DNA of 64,000 nucleotides from Actinomycetes bacterium. GTDB taxonomy: Bacteria; Actinomycetota; Acidimicrobiia; Spongiisociales; UBA5794. Under the pieces are notes generated by a model. It was given only the letters and a program-made list of their open reading frames with translations, was not told the origin of the DNA and made no database searches. The stretch is taken from assembly GCA_024638645.1 (NCBI GenBank), contig JAHEJX010000006.1, positions 1 to 64,000 on the forward strand, written 5' to 3'. Below, one piece after another: positions 41,806 through 54,145 of this stretch; position 1 is the stretch's first letter; the number at the start of each line of letters is the position of its first letter. The position numbers and the translations under genes are program-made.

Positions 41806-42207
41806 GTGAGCACGACCCGCTACCGCATCATTCTGTCCGTCCTGGGCTTGGCATTTGGAGCTCTCGTGGTTGGCGCCGTGGTACTGGCGCCGTCCGGCGA
41901 CGTGACCGACTTGCCAGGCGCCCTCGAGGGCTTCTCGCCGGACGACGGTGCCATCGTGCAGCGCCAGACATCACTCGAGGTGGACCTACGCGCAGGCTAC
42001 GACCTGAACATCGTGATCGACGGTTTGACTATCCCACGAGAAGACATCGAGTTCACCGAGGCCACAGGCAAGTACGTCTTCCGGCCCGGGCCAGACAAGG
42101 TCATCACCGAGTGGCTACCCGGGTTCCACATCGTGGAGATCGAGTTCGATCGGGCAGTTGGGCTTCCCGACCCTGGATCGCTGCGATGGAGTTTCCGGAC
42201 CCAATAG
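41806..42207 (+). CDS. Small membrane-anchored protein of unknown function
   Basis: 133 residues from a GTG. One N-terminal membrane anchor (about 8-30), then an extracytoplasmic domain of about 100 residues with beta-sandwich-like character (YDLNIVIDGLTIP, YVFRPGPDKVITEWLPG). No family recognised. Starts only 8 nt from dapC, so the promoters overlap, and may be cotranscribed with the gene at 42294. Confidence 0.65.
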   Translation: MSTTRYRIILSVLGLAFGALVVGAVVLAPSGDVTDLPGALEGFSPDDGAIVQRQTSLEVDLRAGYDLNIVIDGLTIPREDIEFTEATGKYVFRPGPDKVITEWLPGFHIVEIEFDRAVGLPDPGSLRWSFRTQ

Positions 42208-42226
42208 TGCGTCAGAACCGTACAGG

Positions 42227-42248
42227 TGCCTGACATATGTCAGACACA
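42227..42248. promoter_or_regulatory. Operator-like palindrome
   Basis: A 14-bp perfect palindrome CTGACATATGTCAG (42230-42243), extended to a 22-bp imperfect one by GTGC/GAC arms (one mismatched pair). It lies between the 41806 gene and the 42294 gene, 46 nt before the latter. The 86-nt gap has no other feature. Likely a regulator site for a helix-turn-helix dimer, or a REP-like element. Confidence 0.4.
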
Positions 42249-42293
42249 TCGGCGACATGCCGCTAGCTTTCTGCGACACACCCGGGGGTTCGA

Positions 42294-46492
<4,199 letters not shown>

Positions 46493-46496
<4 letters not shown>

Positions 46497-47620
46497 CGGA
46501 CTTCCCTCGCAACGGCGGCGACTCGCTTGGCCGCTTGCTCGCCATCTACAACGTCGTTCACCCAGCCGAAAGTGAATCGCACGCTCTCGGCCGCAACTTG
46601 GTCGGACGCTCCCATCGCTTCGAGAACATGGGACTTGTCAATCGCACCGCTCTGACATGCGGATCCGGCGGCTGCAGCGACCCCGGCCTGGTCGAGGCGG
46701 ATCAGAAACGTCTCGGAGGCCACGCCCGGGATCCTTAGATGGCTGTGTTGGACGAGTCTTGGCTCACCAATAGTGAGGACGACATCCCCGAGCTCAGCCC
46801 GCAGGACATCTTCGAACCTATCGCGGGCTCCCCCGACCCTTCGCCTGAACGCATCACGATCCGCCGCACTCGCCTCCATGGCGGAGACCAGCCCGACAAT
46901 TCCGGCGACGTTGTGTGTACCCGAGCGCCGTCCCAGCTCCTGCCCTCCGCCGTGAAGCACAGGCTCGAGGTTGATGCCGGTACGGACATAGAGAAGACCT
47001 GCGCCCTTGGGACCCCCCAACTTGTGGCCCGCAATCGAGATCATGTCGGCCCCCGTGGCCGCAACCGAGACCTCCTCTGAGATGAAGGCTTGGACAGCAT
47101 CGGTGTGGATGACTGAGCCGCCGCGGGCATGGACGAGGTCGGCCACCTCGGCGATGGGCTGGACGGCACCCGTTTCGTTGTTGGCGGCCATGACCGACAC
47201 GATCGAGGCATCGTCACATGCCGCGGCAACAACCGCGGGGTCCACTCGGCCCTCGTGGTCTACTCCGACCACAACGAGCTCGCATCCGAGCTTCTCGGCG
47301 AAACGAGCAGACTCGAGCACCGCCTCATGCTCAATGGGAGTCGTGACGATGCGACGGCGGCCACCCCCGGCAATGGCCGCCCCGACAACGGCCAGGTTAT
47401 CCGCCTCCGTGCCGCCACCTGTGAAGACGATCTCGAGCGGCTGCGACGCACCTAGCAGATCGGCGGCCCGCTCCCTGGCCTCCTCGATGGCGTTTTTGGC
47501 GCGCCGCGACACCCCGTGGATACCGGAGGGGTTACCGAAAGCGTCTTCGAGATACGGAGCCATGGCATCGCGCACCTCGGGACGCACGACGGTCGTAGCG
47601 GCATGGTCCAGATACAGCAT
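46493..47620 (-). CDS. Cysteine desulfurase
   Basis: About 375 residues from the ATG at 47620 (MLYLDHAATT); an upstream ATG at 47677 adds unlikely residues. PLP Lys in SIAGHKLGGPKGAG, substrate Cys in SACQSG, GGTEADNLA and HEAVLE. It removes sulfur from cysteine as persulfide for tRNA thiolation or Fe-S assembly. Coupled to mnmA by ATGA, which favours supply to MnmA. NifS/IscS class; the symbol is left open. Confidence 0.93.
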
Positions 47621-47718
47621 TGCGGCGACATTCTCGCAGAGCGCCCGTTGCAGTAAGCCGGAATGCACGTAGTGCATCTGAAGTTGCAGAAGCCGGAAGC
47701 GAAACGACAGGTGACTGT

Positions 47719-47955
47719 GTGAGCAAAGACGTGACTGTGTACTGGCGGCCCGGATGTGGGTTCTGTATCGGGTTGTTGCGCGATATCGATGAGGCGGGTT
47801 TGACCCATGCCAGGATCAACATCTGGGACGACGCGGACGCCGCCGCCTTCGTCCGCTCCGTCGCCAACGGTAGCGAAACGGTGCCCACCGTCATGGTTGG
47901 GAATCAGGCCATGGTGAATCCAAACCTGCAACAGATCCAAGCCGCCCTCGGGTGA
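47719..47955 (+). CDS. Glutaredoxin/mycoredoxin-like protein
   Basis: 78 residues from a GTG at 47719, with AGGTG upstream. The thioredoxin-fold active site is RPGCGFCIGL, then the TVPTVMV cis-Pro loop. Mycoredoxin-1 has CGYC and reduces mycothiol disulfides; CGFC is close to it. With mca this fits a mycothiol system. It might be called glutaredoxin by others. Divergent from the cysteine desulfurase. Confidence 0.85.
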   Translation: MSKDVTVYWRPGCGFCIGLLRDIDEAGLTHARINIWDDADAAAFVRSVANGSETVPTVMVGNQAMVNPNLQQIQAALG

Positions 47956-47991
47956 CGAGGGCAGCGGCCCAAGTCGGTACTGTCGTCGGCA

Positions 47992-48429
47992 ATGGATGTG
48001 ACACTCGTCGAAATCTCAGCCGAGAACCTCAGGGCCGTCATGGATCTGGAAGTCAAGCCTCAGCAGCAGAGCTACGTGGCTCCCAATTCGGTGTCGATTG
48101 CTCAGCATTGTTTCGACCAGGAATCGTGGATGAGGGCGATCTACGCCGGTCCCGCTCCCGTCGGATTTGTTCTGCTCAGCGAAAGGCCAAGCCCGCCCCG
48201 CTACTACCTATGGCGTTACATGATCGCCGGGGACCAACAAGGTAGGGGCTACGGCACGCGAGCTCTCGACCTCGTCGTCGAGCACGTCCGCACCTTGCCA
48301 AGCGCCACGGAGCTCTTTCTCAGCTATCAATCCGGCCCAGAAGGTCCCAGGGACTTCTACGCCAAATACGGCTTCGTCGAGACGGGGGTTGAACACGAAG
48401 GCGAGCTCGAGATGCGGCTCGTCCTATAG
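47992..48429 (+). CDS. GNAT-family acetyltransferase (polyamine-type)
   Basis: 145 residues. The acetyl-CoA loop DQQGRGYGTRALDLVVEHV and C-terminal FYAKYGFVETG are typical GNAT. The N-terminus (EISAENLRAVMDLEVKPQQQSYVA) resembles BltD/spermidine acetyltransferases. Substrate is inferred only. One nt separates its stop from that of the convergent hydrolase gene. Confidence 0.85.
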   Translation: MDVTLVEISAENLRAVMDLEVKPQQQSYVAPNSVSIAQHCFDQESWMRAIYAGPAPVGFVLLSERPSPPRYYLWRYMIAGDQQGRGYGTRALDLVVEHVRTLPSATELFLSYQSGPEGPRDFYAKYGFVETGVEHEGELEMRLVL

Positions 48430-48430
48430 C

Positions 48431-49612
48431 TCACTCGGCAGCACGGACTGTGTCGATGAAACTGAGGAGAGCTTCCTCGTAGCGGGCGGGGTCGGCGTTC
48501 CACAGTTGCCCATGGCGGCCAGACTCGAACCGCACGAACCGACCCAGATTGCCGAGTCCGGATACGAACTCCTCAGCAACTGCGATGTCTGCAACCCGGT
48601 CCAATTCACCGTGCAATACCAACACCGGCACGGTGTACTCCGGCGCCCTGTCGACCTGGTCGAGTTCGTTCCAATCGATGTCGAATCGGATCGATGCCAA
48701 TAGCTTTCCGGCGCCGACTATCGGAGCCGGCACGCCACGCTCTTCGGCAACGCGATCCGCGATTCGCTCAGGATCCAGAAGGGCTGAGTCGTACACGACA
48801 CCACGTACTGCGTTGATGTCGTCGGCTCGATGGAGAAAGTTGGCAACTACGCCCGCCCCGGTGTCCAAGCCGATGAGCACGAACTCGCTTGCGTCCTGAC
48901 TCAATCCGAACTCGACTGCGGCGGCCAGGTCTCGCCACTCGGTAGCGCCGAGGGCCCGTAGACCGTTGTTGGGACGGGGCGCCCCGCGATCGCCCCGCAC
49001 CGTCATGACCATCACCGAAAACCTCTGGGCGACTAGGCCCGGCAGCATCCGCAAGGCCTCTGCCCGCTGCTCAGGGCCGGCTCCGTGCACGACGATCACC
49101 CACGCTTCACGGTCACCTTCGATTATCCAGGCTGGATATACACCGAGATCGCCGGTGAATCGAACCTCTTCGAACTCGATGTCATGAGCCTCGAGCGGAT
49201 TTCCCGGATACGCGATCGGGTCGAATGCAACCAACTCGCCGACGTCGAACTCGCCACTCAGAACGCGAAAGCCCCGCTCGACGACCTCGTCTGTGGAAGC
49301 GATCACGACCGATGCTTGGCCGTACCCGTTGGGCCCGGCCACCCCCCAGATTCCTTCGATCTCCGTGAGCTCGGTGCGCGCCACCGTGATCCGCCCGGAG
49401 CCAACCGTCACCACCTCGATTTCCTGCTCTATCTCGGAATCGTCGATGAGCACGAGTTCGTCACGCAACGCGTTGCTGTACGACCACGTCGCGAAGAGGA
49501 GGACAAGCAGTAGCAACGTGACTACGGCAAACCCGATGCGGGCTGGCCACTTGGATCTCTCGGTCGGCTCCACGGAGCGAGATGATACGAGCGCTCGGCA
49601 ACTCTGTTGCAT
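48431..49612 (-). CDS. Membrane-anchored alpha/beta hydrolase with Asp nucleophile position
   Basis: About 393 residues from the ATG at 49612; 49657 is a longer start that overlaps the divergent gene. N-terminal anchor (about 25-45), then an alpha/beta hydrolase fold: oxyanion HGAGPEQ, nucleophile elbow IGLDTGAGV, Asp in LHGELDRVAD, His in SGRHGQLW. The elbow has Asp where esterases have Ser (GxDxG instead of GxSxG), as in haloalkane dehalogenases and epoxide hydrolases. Function uncertain; possibly unusual chemistry or a dead enzyme. Confidence 0.8.
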   Translation of the reverse strand: MQQSCRALVSSRSVEPTERSKWPARIGFAVVTLLLLVLLFATWSYSNALRDELVLIDDSEIEQEIEVVTVGSGRITVARTELTEIEGIWGVAGPNGYGQASVVIASTDEVVERGFRVLSGEFDVGELVAFDPIAYPGNPLEAHDIEFEEVRFTGDLGVYPAWIIEGDREAWVIVVHGAGPEQRAEALRMLPGLVAQRFSVMVMTVRGDRGAPRPNNGLRALGATEWRDLAAAVEFGLSQDASEFVLIGLDTGAGVVANFLHRADDINAVRGVVYDSALLDPERIADRVAEERGVPAPIVGAGKLLASIRFDIDWNELDQVDRAPEYTVPVLVLHGELDRVADIAVAEEFVSGLGNLGRFVRFESGRHGQLWNADPARYEEALLSFIDTVRAAE

Positions 49613-49650
49613 CGGATTCGATGACTCAGCGCATACCCTACGATTCGGCC

Positions 49651-50085
49651 ATGCCACGAACGATTGAAGTGTCCGTTGAAGTGCCCGCCCCGATCGACGC
49701 GGTCTGGGCAGACCTAGCCAAGCTCGAATCTCACAGCGAGTGGATGCGCGACGCCGAGGCGATCGAGTTTCTCACGGAGCAACGAGAAGGCGTCGGAACG
49801 CGGATTCGGGTGCCAACTCGGGTCGGCCCACTGACCACGGTCGATGAGATGGAGTTCACGGCATGGGAGCCACCACATCTCATGGCGATCAATCATCAAG
49901 GCAAATTCTCCGGTCAAGGAGAGATCGCACTCCAGGAGTCCGAACACGGCACCCAGGTCACGTGGCGGGAGAAGGTCAAGTTTCCGTGGACTTTCGGCGG
50001 GCCTGCCGGCGAGCTAGTGGCGGCGCCGATCTTGCAATGGATCTGGAAGACCAATTTGAAGGCACTGGCGAAACGGTTCGAATGA
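49651..50085 (+). CDS. SRPBCC/polyketide cyclase-like protein
   Basis: 144 residues from the ATG at 49651. The START-like fold is seen in RTIEVSVEVPAPIDAVWADLAKLESHSEWM and the C-terminal helix ILQWIWKTNLKALAKRFE. It binds a hydrophobic ligand in a cavity. No specific substrate. Followed 9 nt later by a heptamer patch. Divergent from the alpha/beta hydrolase. Confidence 0.82.
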   Translation: MPRTIEVSVEVPAPIDAVWADLAKLESHSEWMRDAEAIEFLTEQREGVGTRIRVPTRVGPLTTVDEMEFTAWEPPHLMAINHQGKFSGQGEIALQESEHGTQVTWREKVKFPWTFGGPAGELVAAPILQWIWKTNLKALAKRFE

Positions 50086-50093
50086 CGGTTCGC

Positions 50094-50135
50094 CAGTATC
50101 AGGTATTGGTTACCCAATACCTAATACCCATTACC
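50094..50135. repeat. Degenerate heptamer patch with an internal hairpin
   Basis: Six heptads in a row: CAGTATC, AGGTATT, GGTTACC, CAATACC, TAATACC, CATTACC. AGGTATTGG and CCAATACCT form a 9-bp stem with a TTAC loop, so this patch can also act as a bidirectional terminator between the SRPBCC and crotonase genes. Confidence 0.85.
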
Positions 50136-50149
50136 TGACAGCCCCACGC

Positions 50150-50917
50150 TCACTTCCCCTCGAAAGCAGGCTTCTCCTTTGCCAGGAATGCGTTGATGCC
50201 GCGTGTGGCGTCTTCGGTGCGGAAGACCTGGTTGAAGACCCGGCGCTCGACGGCGAGGGCATCGAGAATCGGCCTGCCCCATCCCTCATTCATTGCCTGC
50301 TTCACGGCCGCGTATCCCAACGTCGGTCCCTCGGCCCACTTGGCGGCGTCGGCCAGGGCGGTGGCAACGAGCTCTTCGGCCGGCACAACCTTGTCCGCGA
50401 GACCGATAGCGAACGCCTCGTCAGCATCCAGATGCCGCCCGGACAAGTTCATCTCCTTCGCGCTTTGAAAGCCCACGATCCTCGGCAATCGTTGGGTGCC
50501 GCCGGCCCCGGGGATGATCCCGAGGAGGATCTCGGGCTGCCCGACTTTGGCGTCCGCCGCCATGTAACGAAAATCTGCTCCCATCGCCAGCTCGAGCCCA
50601 CCGCCCAGCGCGTATCCACTGATGGCGGCAATTGTCGGCTTGGCCAGGTTCTCTAGCTCGACGATCACCTCGAAAAGCTCACTTGCGATTTCCTCGTCAC
50701 CTGCGTTCTCCAACGAGTCGAGGAACCTGGCGATATCGGCGCCCGCTGCGAAATGCCTCTTACCCGCAATGACAACCGATCGGATGGCGGGATCAGCAGC
50801 CTCAGCGAGAGCGGCACTGATGTCGCCGGCTAGTTCCGCATTGAGGGCATTGACGGGCGGACGGTTGAGAGTGAGCAGAGCCACTGCTCCCTCTGTGGTG
50901 TATTCGACAAGGCTCAA
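50150..50917 (-). CDS. Enoyl-CoA hydratase/isomerase (crotonase) family
   Basis: 255 residues from a TTG. The oxyanion-hole segments HFAAGADIARF and GYALGGGLELAMGADF, and both catalytic Glu positions (ELAMGADF region and GQPEILLGIIPGAGGTQRLPR) are as in enoyl-CoA hydratases. It hydrates 2-enoyl-CoA in beta-oxidation or degrades related acyl-CoA. The meaB gene lies 44 nt upstream on the same strand. Confidence 0.92.
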   Translation of the reverse strand: MSLVEYTTEGAVALLTLNRPPVNALNAELAGDISAALAEAADPAIRSVVIAGKRHFAAGADIARFLDSLENAGDEEIASELFEVIVELENLAKPTIAAISGYALGGGLELAMGADFRYMAADAKVGQPEILLGIIPGAGGTQRLPRIVGFQSAKEMNLSGRHLDADEAFAIGLADKVVPAEELVATALADAAKWAEGPTLGYAAVKQAMNEGWGRPILDALAVERRVFNQVFRTEDATRGINAFLAKEKPAFEGK

Positions 50918-50961
50918 CAGATAACCAATCTCTCGGGAATCGGCAGGCTAATCGGACCAGA

Positions 50962-51900
50962 TCAGTGTCCTTCGAGCAGCCGACCAGCGCCGGTCCACGG
51001 ATCGATGTCACCGGCCACCACCGCGGCCAGGGTCTCGCGTCCGGTTGGAGTGTCCAAAGCCTCCTGCGCGGCCCGGGCCAAGCGCTCGGCAACTGCCCGC
51101 CTCAGTGCGCCTTCGCGTCTCTGCACGGCTACCTCACCGCGGGCCGTGAGATGCTCACGGTGCGCTGCTATTGCATTCACGAGATCGAGAACACCTTCAC
51201 CGGAGGTTCCGACCGTGGTTACAACAGGTGCTCGCCAATCTGTTGGTTGTGCCAGTGCCAACATCTCGGTCAGCTCACGCACCGCATCTGCCGACCCATC
51301 GCGGTCGGCCTTGTTCACCACGAACACGTCTGCAATCTCCATCACTCCGGCTTTTGCCACCTGGACGCCGTCGCCCCAACCGGGAGTGACGACAACGACC
51401 GTCGTATCGGCCGCGGCCGCCACGTCCACTTCCGACTGGCCGACACCCACAGTCTCGATCAGGATTTCGTGGTAGCCCAGCCCGATGCACAGCGCGGCCA
51501 CACGCTCGGTCGTTCTCGCCATCCCTCCCAGCCACCCGCGCGTTGCCATGGAACGCACAAGCACTCCATGATCGGCTGAACCGTGCTGCATCCGGATGCG
51601 GTCGCCAAGCAAGGCGCCGCCCGTGAAAGGGCTGGTGGGATCGACGGCCAACACGGCAACCCGGCTCTCGGTTTCGCGCCAGTGGGCGACGAGATGGTCG
51701 ACGAGGGTGCTCTTCCCGGCGCCGGGCGCACCGGTGATGCCGGTGATCCAGCCGACGGTACGGCTCTCGTGGATGCGGGACAGCACCGCGGCGCTGGCGA
51801 CTGCATCGTTCTCCACGGCAGAGATGAGGCGTCCAGTTGCACGACGATCGCCTGAGCGAGCCGCGGCAATCAGGTCTTCGAAATAGGTGGGGTCGGCCAT
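50962..51900 (-). CDS. meaB: Methylmalonyl-CoA mutase-associated GTPase
   Basis: 312 residues. P-loop GAPGAGKSTLVDHL, DPTSPFTGGALLGDRIRM, the GxxxxE and NKADRDGS (G4) motifs. MeaB protects and gates cofactor loading of B12-dependent methylmalonyl-CoA mutase. No mutase gene is in the window. It is 44 nt from the crotonase start, suggesting an acyl-CoA operon. Confidence 0.92.
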   Translation of the reverse strand: MADPTYFEDLIAAARSGDRRATGRLISAVENDAVASAAVLSRIHESRTVGWITGITGAPGAGKSTLVDHLVAHWRETESRVAVLAVDPTSPFTGGALLGDRIRMQHGSADHGVLVRSMATRGWLGGMARTTERVAALCIGLGYHEILIETVGVGQSEVDVAAAADTTVVVVTPGWGDGVQVAKAGVMEIADVFVVNKADRDGSADAVRELTEMLALAQPTDWRAPVVTTVGTSGEGVLDLVNAIAAHREHLTARGEVAVQRREGALRRAVAERLARAAQEALDTPTGRETLAAVVAGDIDPWTGAGRLLEGH

Positions 51901-51936
51901 CGAGCCAGCTTAGAAGTCGAAGCGAAAGGCTCCGGG

Positions 51937-52251
51937 TCAGGTGGCGACGATCTCTTCTACGCCGGCCACCCTGTCACGCAGGATACGTTCGATCCCCGCC
52001 GTGAGGGTCATGCTGGAAAGCGGACAGCCGCCACAGGCTCCCACCATCTGTAGATGGACCCTGCCTCCCGTTGTTCCCAGCAAGATCATGTCGCCGCCGT
52101 CGGCTTGAAGTGCCGGACGGATGTACTCGAGAGTCTCCGCCAGCAGATCGTGGTCGATCGGGCTGTCTGCCGGCGCGTCGAAAGTAACGGTCCCCGTCGA
52201 GCCGAGGGAACCGACTTCAATTACCGACGACGTAACTTCGTTCTCAGACAT
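51937..52251 (-). CDS. NifU-like Fe-S scaffold (NfuA domain)
   Basis: 104 residues. The C-terminal domain has the two-Cys motif GACGGCPLS and LQADGGDMILLG, the Nfu signature. Only the Nfu domain is present, with a short N-terminal extension. It carries Fe-S clusters to target proteins. Followed 36 nt later by meaB on the minus strand. Confidence 0.9.
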   Translation of the reverse strand: MSENEVTSSVIEVGSLGSTGTVTFDAPADSPIDHDLLAETLEYIRPALQADGGDMILLGTTGGRVHLQMVGACGGCPLSSMTLTAGIERILRDRVAGVEEIVAT

Positions 52252-52366
52252 CTCCGCGTTTCAACCATCTCGTGGGTTGGGCAATTCCCGGACAGGACTT
52301 GTCGGGTCCCGGCATTCTAAGGCGGCATCGACGCTCCGCCGACATTGCCTGGCAGAATGCCCTGCC

Positions 52367-52603
52367 GTGTCGACCTACAAGCACCCGAGACTGCCCCTTG
52401 GCATCGACGCAGTCGCTGCCAACCTGCCCCGGCAAGACGCCCGGGTGCATCTACGTGGCGACCGAACGATCCGGGTCGAAGTAGCGCGCAGCTGCGAACG
52501 GGAACGGACTACCTGGGCCACTTGCGTCGCAAAACAGCAGGCCCGTAGCTGGATTCCGCGCCCTCAGGGGGTACCACCGCAATACCGCCGGACACCGCTC
52601 TGA
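52367..52603 (+). CDS. Doubtful small plus-strand ORF overlapping spoIID
   Basis: A GTG at 52367 opens 78 codons. The first about 40 residues (LPLGIDAVAANLPRQDARV) look protein-like, but the 3' 95 nt lie antisense inside the SpoIID gene. The 52252-52366 stretch has no other feature. It may be a decayed gene fragment or chance. Confidence 0.25.
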   Translation: MSTYKHPRLPLGIDAVAANLPRQDARVHLRGDRTIRVEVARSCERERTTWATCVAKQQARSWIPRPQGVPPQYRRTPL

Positions 52604-53846
52604 ACTGCCAATCGCCGGCCGGAGCCACGCCCAGGGACATGCCATTGGCCCGCAGCTCGAAGGGTCCGTCGGCCGCGACATCCAGTGCAAGTGCCTCCTC
52701 GACCAGTCCAATCCGAACCATCCCTGGGAGGTCGCCGGCCTCTGGCAGTAGTCCTCCGTAGTAGTGCGCCAGGATCTGGTCATACGTGGCGCCCCGATCT
52801 GCCATTGCTTTGGCACCCCACTGGCTCATGCCGACTCCGTGCCCCCAACCCTCGCCTGCGATCTGCAACCGGCCGTCGTGACCCCGGTCCGACTCTGGCA
52901 GCAGCTGGCGGAGCGCCGCCGAAGAGCGCGGAGTGCCCGACTCCCATGAGATGTCGAACGTGTACGAGAGAACCGATTGGGGCCAGCGCCGCCCATCGGG
53001 TCGCGCCGCCGGGAGCAGGCCTGGATAGAGCTCAGGCCCGTAGACGTTCATGATGGCCCGAAATCTCGAGATGCTGAGCCTGGTCAACCCTGATTCAGAA
53101 GCCACGACCACCGAGGAACGGCCGGCCCCCTCCGCTGGTGCATCCACGTAAGCGTCGGTGATTGCTCCGCCGGTGCTGATTCCGGCTGCAGCCATCACAC
53201 GCCGCACTTCCTCACTCCCCAGTTCCACCAACCACTCTTCGTATGGGGTGACGCCTTCCTCGGGCGAGTCGACTGCAACCAGGTATGGCGAGCCCCCACC
53301 GCCCCAGACGTCTTGAACCGGCCTGGTTCGGCTCCCGGCGCTCGACGAGTAGAACGTGTGCGCTGGGCTGCCGTTGTGAAGCAGGACCTCGCCGCTGGTT
53401 CGGTTGACTGCATCTACCCACGGGGCGGCAGCCGGGTCGCGCGCTATGGCGCTCCCTCGGTAGACCTGGCACGCCTGCGTTGCACAGATGTCGTAGCCGT
53501 AAGTGCGAGCCGAACCCGATCTCCCCCGGTTCATCTCCCAAGCCAGGAAGCTGCGGGCTGCAACCGCTTGAGCCTCGAGGGCAGCAGCCGGCCAACTAGC
53601 CGGGACCTCACGCAGCCCGGTCAAGTAGTCGTCGAGTGGCCGCGACTCGACGAGGCCAAGCCTCCCGTCGACGGCCACCACTTCCAACTGGCCGACGAAC
53701 CGCCCTGTGCCCCATACCAGCTCGGTTTCCCCAACTGGCATGAGCTCAACTGTCTCCGGGAGCGTATCGGGCAACGCGGAGGCGGCCGGCATGCCTGAGA
53801 CCGCCAGGAGAAGGGCAGTGAGGCTGATCGGCAGGAATCGTCGCAT
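52509..53846 (-). CDS. SpoIID/LytB-domain secreted protein
   Basis: 445 residues with a signal peptide (about 1-24). The SpoIID core is visible: PLDDYLTGLREVPASWPAAALEAQAVAARSF, HTFYSSSAGSRTRPV, and GEGWGHGVGMSQWGAKAMA. SpoIID of Bacillus is a lytic transglycosylase that trims denuded glycan strands. In non-spore formers the role is wall remodelling. Long C-terminal extension after residue 350. Confidence 0.9.
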   Translation of the reverse strand: MRRFLPISLTALLLAVSGMPAASALPDTLPETVELMPVGETELVWGTGRFVGQLEVVAVDGRLGLVESRPLDDYLTGLREVPASWPAAALEAQAVAARSFLAWEMNRGRSGSARTYGYDICATQACQVYRGSAIARDPAAAPWVDAVNRTSGEVLLHNGSPAHTFYSSSAGSRTRPVQDVWGGGGSPYLVAVDSPEEGVTPYEEWLVELGSEEVRRVMAAAGISTGGAITDAYVDAPAEGAGRSSVVVASESGLTRLSISRFRAIMNVYGPELYPGLLPAARPDGRRWPQSVLSYTFDISWESGTPRSSAALRQLLPESDRGHDGRLQIAGEGWGHGVGMSQWGAKAMADRGATYDQILAHYYGGLLPEAGDLPGMVRIGLVEEALALDVAADGPFELRANGMSLGVAPAGDWQFRAVSGGIAVVPPEGAESSYGPAVLRRKWPR

Positions 53847-54145
53847 CAGTTGATTCTCTCATTGCCGGACGTACAGTCGCGCAAAGGCCCGGGACTGACG
53901 CCCCGAGCCTTTGTCGCGGATCACCCTTCAGGAGGTGGTCGCTGAGTGACCGATGGTCCGCCAGCTGCCCATTGCCCCATCTGGGTTCTTTGTCGGATCC
54001 CGCATGACCGGGACCGCAACTTCTTACTGCTGCCACCTCGCTTGACCGGGTCTACAAGCCCGAAAAACAACTCGTTGTAGCCGAGCATAAGCGTTGAGCG
54101 TTCGATTCGCTCGGAAACGTGGATGGGTCGCGGATACCTCGGCGC
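53847..54145. other. Intergenic region with hairpins, no gene
   Basis: A 299-nt gap between murA and spoIID, both on the minus strand. It has a hairpin (CAAAGGC/GCCTTTG with inner CGGG/CCCG, 53882-53913) 36 nt before the SpoIID start. No tRNA, and no convincing protein frame or known RNA motif. It may be a leader or attenuator of spoIID. Confidence 0.6.

Noticed and set aside
52121-52366. Upstream extension of the 52367-52603 frame
   Set aside because: It overlaps the NfuA-like gene in antisense and has no protein-like composition before 52367.
53847-54145. SRP RNA or tRNA in the murA-spoIID gap
   Set aside because: No SRP tetraloop/asymmetric-loop motif and no cloverleaf could be formed.
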